From the NCBI RefSeq assembly GCF_903643065.1, contig NZ_CAHJWX010000072.1:1-7595 (forward strand): a stretch of 7,595 bases of DNA. The letters run 5' to 3'. This stretch comes from Sphingomonas bacterium. GTDB taxonomy: Bacteria; Pseudomonadota; Alphaproteobacteria; Sphingomonadales; Sphingomonadaceae. Both the position numbers and the translations under genes were made by a program. The notes below the pieces were generated by a model. It was not told the origin of the DNA and did no database searches. It saw nothing but the letters and a program-made list of their open reading frames with translations. The first letter of the stretch is position 1, and the number at the start of each line of letters is the position of its first letter. Positions 1-5,167 of the stretch are shown piece by piece.

Positions 1-813
1 CTGAACGGCGGCCATGCGCTCGCGCAGCGCGCCCGGCGCCTGGCCGGTGAGCACGCCGACCCGCGCGACGGCGGCGTCGAACTGTTGTTGCAGCTGCGGC
101 ACCTGCGCGGCGGTCTGCGCGCGTTGGGCGCGGGCCTGTTCGGCGTCCAGCGAGGAAACGAGCCCCGCCTGGACGCGAAAGCCCGCGATCTGGAGATTGT
201 CGTCCTGGATGCGCAAGGACGCGACCGCGTTGGCGATCTGTTCCTGAAGGTTGCGCGCGAGGATGTAATTCTGCGCGGTCTCGCTCGTCACCGTGACCAG
301 CACGCTGGCATAGTCGAAGCGCGCCGCGTCCTGTTCGGCGCGCGTCGCCTCCACCGTGCGCCGGATCTCGCCGAACAGCCCGACCTGATATTGCGCGTCG
401 AGCCCGAGGCTGAAGCTGTCGCCGGCCTGGCGGCTGATGCTGGTGACGGTGCCGTCGGCCAGCGTCAGGTTGGACGAGCCGCCGATGACGTTGAACGACC
501 GGTTGTACCCGGCCGAGCCGGTCAGCGTCGGATACAGCGACGCGCGGCTCTGGATCAGCGCCTCGCGCGCCTGGCGCAGCCGGCCGACCGCCTGCGCCAG
601 ATCGGTGTTGGCCGTGCGCGCGCGCTCGACCAGCTCGGTCAGCAGCGGGTCGTCGAACCGCGTCCAATAGCGGGTCAGGTCCTCCCGCGCCTGCCCCGCC
701 GCGACCGAGTAACTGGCGGGAACGCCGAGATCGGCCGGGGTCGCGGGATGGTAATCCGGGCCGACGGTGCAGGCGGCGAGCGCGAGCGGCAGGAGGACGG
801 CAAGGCGGCGCAT
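1..813 (-). CDS. NodT-family outer-membrane efflux lipoprotein, 3' end beyond window
   Basis: Outer-membrane factor of a tripartite (RND-type) efflux pump: a lipid-anchored channel that forms the exit duct for exported compounds. The first 271 codons are visible and the reading frame runs off base 1; family members are usually around 460-490 residues, so roughly the last 40 % is missing. Chosen start 813 gives a short type II signal peptide with lipobox LAAC (Cys15), followed by TVGPDYHP, the typical mature N-terminus of this family. An in-frame ATG at 837 would put 8 extra residues before the signal and fits less well. Other OEP-like stretches are SLYPTLTGSAGYNRSFN (about 91-107), QVGLFGEIRR (about 142-151) and a long Ala/Gln-rich helical region with GLVSSLDAEQARAQ and VGVLTGQAPGAL. 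No strong Shine-Dalgarno is visible. It is separated from pccA by a repeat-bearing gap, so it is probably its own unit. The substrate cannot be told from sequence. Confidence 0.9.
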   Translation of the reverse strand, partial: MRRLAVLLPLALAACTVGPDYHPATPADLGVPASYSVAAGQAREDLTRYWTRFDDPLLTELVERARTANTDLAQAVGRLRQAREALIQSRASLYPTLTGSAGYNRSFNVIGGSSNLTLADGTVTSISRQAGDSFSLGLDAQYQVGLFGEIRRTVEATRAEQDAARFDYASVLVTVTSETAQNYILARNLQEQIANAVASLRIQDDNLQIAGFRVQAGLVSSLDAEQARAQRAQTAAQVPQLQQQFDAAVARVGVLTGQAPGALRERMAAVQ

Positions 814-884
814 CGGTATCGCATGTGGCCAGCGCATCCGACGCTGTCGAGCGCCAATATGTCGCAACTTGTCGTGGGAGCAGT

Positions 885-959
885 TCACCCTCACCCTTTC
901 GTCTCCCTCTCCGGATGGGAGAGGGAAACAGGCGCGTCAGCACCAGAGGGTGAGGGTGA
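885..959. repeat. Nested inverted repeat in the pccA-efflux gene gap
   Basis: The outer arms 885-897 and 947-959 are perfect 13-base inverted repeats. Inside them is a second hairpin with 9-base perfect arms, 904-912 and 918-926, and a 5-base loop. The element fills most of the 153-base gap between the pccA stop (967) and the efflux gene start (813). It resembles the short extragenic palindromes common in sphingomonads. It may end or stabilise the operon mRNA, but there is no T-tract typical of an intrinsic terminator. No promoter for the efflux gene could be picked out in the rest of the gap. Confidence 0.8.
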
Positions 960-966
960 CCTGCCG

Positions 967-3057
967 TTATTCCAGTTCCAGGATCACCTGGTCCACCGCG
1001 AGGCTATCGCCCGCCTTTGCCTCGATCGCCTTGACCACGCCCGCTTTCCCGGCGCGCAGGATGTTCTCCATCTTCATCGCCTCCACCACCGCGAGCGGCT
1101 GGCCGGCCTCGACCCGGTCGCCCTGCGCGGCGTCGAGGCGGACGAGCAGGCCGGGCATGGGGGCGAGCAGGAAGCGGCTGAGATCGGGCGGCACCTTCTC
1201 CAGCAGGTGCCGGGCATAGGGCGCGGCATGCGCCGGCAACACGCGCGCGACATGGCTGGCGCCACGCGTCGTCAGGCGGAAGCCGGTGCGGGTACGCTGG
1301 AGCTGGACGGCGAGCGGCGCGCCGTCGACCTCCGCCTCGACCAGCGCGTCGCCGGGGGTGTAGGCCATGGCGAGATCCAGCTCGTCGCCGTCGACGACGA
1401 TCGTGTCGGGGGCGAGCAGCACCTGATGATCGGCGCCATTCAGGCGCACCACCCACTCGCCGGGCGGCTGGAGCCGCTGGCCCAGCTGCCCGTCGACGCG
1501 CCGCGCGCGATCGGCCTGCGCGGTCGCGGCAAAGGCGGCGATCGCGGCGAGGCTGCGGATCAGCGCGGGCGCGGCGGGCGCGCCGGTGAAGCCGTCCGGA
1601 TATTCCTCCGCGATGAACCCCGTCGTCAGCCGGCCCTCGCGAAAGCGCGGGTGCTGCATCAGCGCCGACAGGAAATCGACGTTGTTGCCGACCCCGGCGA
1701 TCCGGAACCGGTCGAGCGCCGCCACCTGCGCATCGATCGCGGCCTCGCGCGTCGGCGCCCAGGTGATCAGCTTGGCGATCATCGGATCGTAGAAGATCGA
1801 CACCTCGCCCCCTTCGACGACGCCGTCGTCGACGCGGGTGTAAGGGCCATGTCCCTCGACTTCGCTCGGGACGAACGGAGCTGGCGCGGCCCCCTCCCCG
1901 TTTGTGCCGAGCGCAGTCGAGGCACCTGCCCCGATGCTGCGATATGGCGTACCAACGCTCTCCGGCGGCGCATACCGCACCAGCCGCCCGGTGCTCGGCA
2001 GGAACCCGCGATACGGGTCCTCGGCATAGACCCGGTTCTCGATCGCCCAGCCATCGAGCCGCACGTCGTCCTGCGTCAGGCCGAGCGGCTCGCCGGCGGC
2101 GACGCGGATCATCTGCTCGACCAGATCGAGGCCGGTGATCGCTTCGGTCACCGGATGCTCGACCTGGAGCCGGGTGTTCATTTCGAGGAAGTAGAAGCCC
2201 TGCCCCGTCGGGTCCGCGCCCGAGACGATCAGCTCCACCGTGCCGGCGCTGTGATAGCCGACCGCCTTGGCGAGTGCCACCGCCTGCTCGCCCATCGCCC
2301 GGCGCATCGCGGGCGTGACGAAGGGCGACGGCGCCTCCTCCACCACCTTCTGGTGGCGGCGCTGAATCGAGCATTCGCGCTCGCCCAGGTACAGCGTGGT
2401 GCCGTGCTGGTCGCCCAGCACCTGGATCTCGATGTGGCGGGGCGATTCGATGAACTTCTCGATGAACACGCGGTCGTCGCCGAAGCTCGCCAGCCCCTCG
2501 CGCTTGGTCGCCTCGAACCCCTCGCGCACGTCCTGCTCGGACCAGGCGAGCCGCATGCCCTTACCGCCGCCGCCCGCGGACGCCTTCATCATCACCGGAT
2601 AGCCGATCTCGCCCGCGATCCGCACCGCCTCGTCGGTATCGGCGATCTCGCCCAGATAGCCGGGCACGACGTTGACGCGGGCGGCCTTGGCGAGCTTCTT
2701 CGATTCGATCTTGTCCCCCATCGCCGCGATCGCGTTCGGCGGCGGGCCGATGAACGCGATGCCCGCGTCGGCGCAGGCGCGCGCGAAGGACTCGCGCTCG
2801 GACAGGAAGCCGTAACCGGGGTGGATCGCGTCGGCGCCGGTCTCGCGCGCTGCGAGCAGGATCAGCTCCGCCTTGAGATAGCTCTCCGCCGCCGGCGCCG
2901 GCCCGAGCCGCACGCTTTCGTCGGCGAGGAGCACATGCGGCGCGCGCGCGTCGGCGTCGGAATAGACCGCGACGGTGGCGATTCCCATCCGCTTGGCGGT
3001 GCGCATCACCCGACACGCGATCTCGCCACGGTTGGCGACCAGGATTTTGCTGAACAT
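967..3057 (-). CDS. pccA: Propionyl-CoA carboxylase alpha subunit (biotin carboxylase plus biotin carrier)
   Basis: 696 residues. It carboxylates its own biotin with bicarbonate and ATP and passes the carboxyl group to the beta subunit, which makes methylmalonyl-CoA. Visible in order: biotin carboxylase N-terminal domain (KILVANRGEIACRV, 4-17), ATP-grasp domain with glycine-rich loop KASAGGGGKGMR (158-169) and EMNTRLQVEHPVTE (292-305), biotin carboxylase C-terminal domain (GWAIENRVYAEDP, then FYDPMIAKL at 422-430), a spacer region, and a C-terminal biotinyl domain with AMKM, in which Lys662 is the biotinylation site. The substrate is inferred: methylcrotonyl-, geranyl- and acetyl-CoA carboxylases look alike, but the mutase in the same operon favours propionyl-CoA. 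The start overlaps the preceding ORF's stop as TGATG, with no clear ribosome-binding site, so translation is probably coupled. Oddity: residues about 368-405 form an extra loop partly encoded by a palindromic repeat. The beta subunit is not in the window. Confidence 0.93.
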   Translation of the reverse strand: MFSKILVANRGEIACRVMRTAKRMGIATVAVYSDADARAPHVLLADESVRLGPAPAAESYLKAELILLAARETGADAIHPGYGFLSERESFARACADAGIAFIGPPPNAIAAMGDKIESKKLAKAARVNVVPGYLGEIADTDEAVRIAGEIGYPVMMKASAGGGGKGMRLAWSEQDVREGFEATKREGLASFGDDRVFIEKFIESPRHIEIQVLGDQHGTTLYLGERECSIQRRHQKVVEEAPSPFVTPAMRRAMGEQAVALAKAVGYHSAGTVELIVSGADPTGQGFYFLEMNTRLQVEHPVTEAITGLDLVEQMIRVAAGEPLGLTQDDVRLDGWAIENRVYAEDPYRGFLPSTGRLVRYAPPESVGTPYRSIGAGASTALGTNGEGAAPAPFVPSEVEGHGPYTRVDDGVVEGGEVSIFYDPMIAKLITWAPTREAAIDAQVAALDRFRIAGVGNNVDFLSALMQHPRFREGRLTTGFIAEEYPDGFTGAPAAPALIRSLAAIAAFAATAQADRARRVDGQLGQRLQPPGEWVVRLNGADHQVLLAPDTIVVDGDELDLAMAYTPGDALVEAEVDGAPLAVQLQRTRTGFRLTTRGASHVARVLPAHAAPYARHLLEKVPPDLSRFLLAPMPGLLVRLDAAQGDRVEAGQPLAVVEAMKMENILRAGKAGVVKAIEAKAGDSLAVDQVILELE
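1853..1923. repeat. Palindromic repeat translated in frame inside pccA
   Basis: The arms 1853-1877 and 1899-1923 are inverted copies matching at 21 of 25 bases around a 21-base loop. They are translated as PccA residues 379-402, including the peptide PFVPSEVEG. I recall that peptide as recurring in many unrelated sphingomonad proteins because of a dispersed palindromic element. The family normally goes almost directly from RYAPPE to a VRVDTGV-like stretch, so about 30-38 residues here are extra. The insertion point lies before FYDPMIAKL, probably in a surface loop. Confidence 0.8.
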
Positions 3058-3452
3058 CAGTGCCCGCTTTCGTCAGTAAACTCGGCTAAGCTTGGCCCCG
3101 CTTTACCGTTTCTGGGCACGACCATGCCAGGATTTCCCAAGAACATGCGGTCGAGACCGGCTTCCATGTTGCCCAACAATCGCTTCAGATCATCGTCTGC
3201 GTTCTGAGGCAAAACTCTTATTATCGAGGTGATCGCTGCATCGAAGTAAGCGGTTGCGGCATCTGTCGCTGTCAGACCGGAGCGACGTAGCCGTTCGAGA
3301 AAGAACGGCCCAATATCTGATTTGTGCGCGGCCGTGGCGAACGCTCCTACAGCCTCTCCGCCGTCCTCTCGCCCAAGGTGAAGGAGCATCTGCTGCTCAA
3401 TGTGACGTAGTACCTTCAAGCGGAAGGAGCGCGCGCGGAGGAACTCAAACAT
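3057..3452 (-). CDS. Hypothetical protein, 131 residues, lower GC than neighbours
   Basis: I do not recognise this protein. It is predicted to be soluble and probably helical, with no signal peptide, membrane segment or obvious catalytic motif. The N-terminus is basic ([20 protein letters not shown]), the middle is Ala/Leu-rich, and the C-terminus ends FTDESGH. Two observations favour a real gene. Its stop overlaps the pccA start as TGATG, and its ATG lies inside the end of the bioB fragment with an 8-base overlap, matching the coupled style of the whole operon. Base use differs from its neighbours: by hand count 132 of 240 bases at 3061-3300 are G or C (55 %), against about two thirds in pccA, with codons such as TTA, TTT and ACT. 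That suggests acquired DNA. No convincing Shine-Dalgarno precedes the ATG. A conserved host gene with unusual codon use is the alternative. Confidence 0.6.
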   Translation of the reverse strand: MFEFLRARSFRLKVLRHIEQQMLLHLGREDGGEAVGAFATAAHKSDIGPFFLERLRRSGLTATDAATAYFDAAITSIIRVLPQNADDDLKRLLGNMEAGLDRMFLGNPGMVVPRNGKAGPSLAEFTDESGH

Positions 3453-3588
3453 CGGAGCTTCGCATCGGCTCCTCGCCCGCCAGCGCGCACAGGCTCAGCT
3501 TCGCGAACAACGCCGCGTCGGCGCTGTCGCCGGCGTTTCTGGTGGTGAGCAGCTTATCTCCGGTAAAGATCGAGTTCGCGCCCGTCAT
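3445..3588 (-). pseudogene. Duplicated 3' fragment of bioB
   Basis: Bases 3461-3584 match 4083-4206, the 3' end of the intact bioB, at 109 of 124 positions by hand alignment with no gaps. The frame is still open: it encodes [14 protein letters not shown], then [14 protein letters not shown] and AGEEPMR, before ending in SSDV instead of VAAE. Only five residues in the shared 42 differ. The piece lacks the radical SAM cysteines and most of the barrel, so it cannot be a biotin synthase. An ATG at 3588 overlaps the DUF2442 stop as TGATG, so a 47-residue peptide could be made by coupling. The fragment's tail carries the start codon of the next ORF. Most simply it is the leftover end of an older bioB, displaced when the DUF cassette entered. 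Confidence 0.85.
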
Positions 3589-3854
3589 CAGGCCGCCTTT
3601 GCCGCCGGCGCTCCCCGGAGCAAGCCTTCCGTGCTCAGGTCCTCGTCCACGTCCACGTCCGGCCAGTGGATGCCAAAGCCGGCCCCCGCCTTCTCCCAAC
3701 GCGAGCGCTGCGTCGGCGTGGCGTGAATCAGGCGGGGAAACCACACGAGCGGGGCGGAGATGCTACGCCCGTCCATTAGGTCGACGGTCAGGCTGTGCTC
3801 GTCGCATCGCACATCGAGCACACGCTCATCGGTCATTCGGGCCAAAAAACTCAT
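3588..3854 (-). CDS. DUF2442 domain protein
   Basis: 88 residues. The sequence follows the DUF2442 pattern: a short beta segment ([20 protein letters not shown], about 16-35), then [19 protein letters not shown] (35-53), then [23 protein letters not shown] (59-81). The family has no settled biochemical role. DUF2442 genes are often found next to DUF4160 genes and such pairs have been discussed as toxin-antitoxin-like; that is family context, not shown here. The start at 3854 is supported by a GGAGG at 3861-3865 with 6-base spacing and by a 4-base ATGA overlap with the DUF4160 frame. The frame is open further upstream, but that part is a shadow of bioB and DUF4160. Downstream it overlaps the bioB fragment as TGATG. 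It appears intact although its partner is frameshifted. Confidence 0.85.
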   Translation of the reverse strand: MSFLARMTDERVLDVRCDEHSLTVDLMDGRSISAPLVWFPRLIHATPTQRSRWEKAGAGFGIHWPDVDVDEDLSTEGLLRGAPAAKAA

Positions 3855-4067
3855 GCCACGCCTCCAAACATCGTGCGGTGCTCGTCGATCATGGCGACGA
3901 TGCCACCGATCTCGTGCGCGCGAAAGCCACGGCTCTTCGCCACATTGAGGCTCTCCAGCCACAACTTGATCGTGGCCTCGCCGCGATCGACATGAATGTG
4001 TGGCGGCTCGTTCGGCTCGTGGCTGTAGAAGTAAGCGGAAAGCGCCGATCCGCAGGACTGTCGGCAC
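3851..4067 (-). pseudogene. DUF4160 domain gene, frameshifted
   Basis: The first frame, from a GTG at 4067-4065 that overlaps the bioB stop as TAGTG, reads (M)PTVLRIGAFR, a typical DUF4160 N-terminus. The rest of the family pattern, YFYSHEPNEPPHIHVDRGEA and then IKLWLESL and the tail [12 protein letters not shown], is in another frame. The break falls near 4036-4040, in the pyrimidine-rich stretch coding for F-R-F-Y-F. Family members have an aromatic residue there, so a 2-base loss from a T run is the simplest explanation. Restored, the protein would be about 72 residues. No start codon opens the second frame before the conserved part. The stop overlaps the DUF2442 start as ATGA. It may be an inactivated gene, a sequencing error, or less likely a recoding site. 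The first-frame GTG has only a weak ribosome-binding site. Confidence 0.78.
3861..3865 (-). promoter_or_regulatory. Ribosome-binding site for DUF2442
   Basis: GGAGG on the minus strand, 6 bases before the ATG at 3854. It lies within the end of the DUF4160 frame and fixes the DUF2442 start inside a much longer open frame. Confidence 0.7.
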
Positions 4068-5167
4068 TATTCCGCCGCCACCCGCATCGGCTCCTCCCCC
4101 GCCATCGCCCGCAATCCCAGCTTCGCGAACAGCGCCGCGTCGGCGCTGTCGCCGGCGTTGCCGGTGGTGAGGAGCTTGTCGCCGGTGAAGATCGAGTTGG
4201 CGCCCGCCAGGAAGCACAGCGCCTGCGTCGCCTCGCCCATGCTCTCGCGACCTGCCGACAGGCGCACCATGCTCAGCGGGCAGCAGATGCGCGCGGCGGC
4301 GACGACGCGGGCGAACTCAATGTCGTCCAGCCGGCCCATCGGCGTGTCCGCCAGCATGTCGCCCAGCGGCGTGCCCCGGATCGGCACCAGCGCGTTGACC
4401 GTCACGCTCTCCGGGTGGCGCGGCAGGGTGGCGAGCGCGTGGACGAAGCCGATCCGATCCTCGCGCGTCTCGCCCATCCCGACGATGCCGCCGCAGCACA
4501 CGCTCACGCCCGCGTCGCGGACGTGCGCGAGCGTGTCGAGCCGGTCCTGGTACGTTCGCGTCGACGTGACCCGCTCGTAGAACTCCGGCGAGCTGTCGAG
4601 ATTGTGGTTGTAATAATCGAGCCCCGCCTCGCCCAGCGCGCGCGCTTGCGCCGCGTCGAGCATGCCCAGCGTCATGCACGTCTCCAGCCCCATCGCCTTC
4701 ACCCCGGCGATCATCGCGGCGATCTTGGGGATGTCGCGGTCCTTCGGCGAGCGCCACGCGGCGCCCATGCAGAAACGCTGCGAGCCGGCGTCCTTGGCCT
4801 GCGCGGCCGCTTGGAGCACCGCCTGCACGTCCATCAGCCTGGTGGCCTTGAGCCCGGTGCCGTGGTGCGCGGACTGCGAGCAGTAACCGCAATCCTCCGG
4901 GCAGCCGCCGGTCTTGATCGACAGCAGCGTGCAGAGCTGCACCTCGTCGGGCGCGTGGTGCGCGCGGTGGACGCTGGCGGCGCGGAACAGGAGGTCGGTG
5001 AAGGGAAGGTCGAACAGCGCGCGGACCTCGGCGCGGGTCCAGTCGGTCCTGCTCCCCTCCCCTTCAGCGGAGAGGCCTGCGATCTGGCTGCGGCGCTCGT
5101 AACCAGCGCCCCACCCCAACCCCTCCCCCGAAGGGGAGAGGCTTTCCTTCATCAGCAGGTCGGTCAT
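4067..5167 (-). CDS. bioB: Biotin synthase (radical SAM)
   Basis: 366 residues. It inserts sulfur into dethiobiotin to form biotin, using S-adenosylmethionine, a [4Fe-4S] cluster and a [2Fe-2S] cluster. The radical SAM motif is C89-x3-C93-x2-C96 in [13 protein letters not shown]. Ligands expected for the [2Fe-2S] cluster are Cys133 (RFCMGAAWR), Cys164 (LETCMTLG), Cys224 ([10 protein letters not shown]) and Arg302 (VRLSAGRES). [12 protein letters not shown] is also conserved. Compared with E. coli numbering as I recall it, these cysteines are shifted by 36 residues, which matches a long extra N-terminus: residues about 7-39 are encoded by a palindromic repeat. The start at 5167 is supported by an ATGA overlap with the mutase stop and by AGGAAG just upstream. 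Its place in a propionyl-CoA operon suggests co-supply of biotin for PccA. Its last 124 bases are duplicated downstream as the fragment at 3461-3584. Confidence 0.96.
   Translation of the reverse strand: MTDLLMKESLSPSGEGLGWGAGYERRSQIAGLSAEGEGSRTDWTRAEVRALFDLPFTDLLFRAASVHRAHHAPDEVQLCTLLSIKTGGCPEDCGYCSQSAHHGTGLKATRLMDVQAVLQAAAQAKDAGSQRFCMGAAWRSPKDRDIPKIAAMIAGVKAMGLETCMTLGMLDAAQARALGEAGLDYYNHNLDSSPEFYERVTSTRTYQDRLDTLAHVRDAGVSVCCGGIVGMGETREDRIGFVHALATLPRHPESVTVNALVPIRGTPLGDMLADTPMGRLDDIEFARVVAAARICCPLSMVRLSAGRESMGEATQALCFLAGANSIFTGDKLLTTGNAGDSADAALFAKLGLRAMAGEEPMRVAAE
4083..4206 (-). repeat. Intact copy of the duplicated bioB 3' end
   Basis: This is the upstream member of a direct repeat pair; the downstream member is 3461-3584 (109 of 124 bases identical, gap-free, hand alignment). 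Corresponding bases are 622 apart. The interval between the two copies (about 3585-4082) holds the bioB stop, the DUF4160 remnant and DUF2442. No integrase or transposase gene lies in the interval. Confidence 0.85.
5051..5148. repeat. Palindromic repeat translated in frame at the BioB N-terminus
   Basis: Two related C-rich/G-rich modules face each other: 5057-5065 and 5130-5138 form a perfect 9-base inverted pair. The right module also folds on itself, with a cgaa loop near 5129-5132. The stretch is translated as BioB residues about 7-39, including [12 protein letters not shown], a peptide I associate with dispersed sphingomonad repeats. Without it, the protein would run from the first few residues straight into [16 protein letters not shown], the usual BioB start region. 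Confidence 0.75.

Noticed and set aside
814..884. Promoter for the efflux lipoprotein gene
   Set aside because: A TTGCGA-like hexamer is present, but no -10 box at proper spacing could be supported.
885..959. Intrinsic transcription terminator after pccA
   Set aside because: Strong hairpins exist, but no T-tract follows on the minus strand, so it is listed only as a repeat.
85..3207. A 1040-codon open frame on the plus strand
   Set aside because: It is antisense to two genes with clear family motifs (the efflux lipoprotein and pccA), is Arg/Asp/His-rich, and has no recognisable domain. Long antisense frames are expected at this GC content.
3445..3744. A 99-codon frame that ends with the bioB-like peptide
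   Set aside because: The upstream half is DUF2442 in another frame; only the part from 3588 onward matches BioB.
3588..4217. A 209-codon frame that ends with DUF2442
   Set aside because: Its first 121 codons are off-frame bioB and the first DUF4160 frame. The GGAGG and the ATGA overlap place the real start at 3854.
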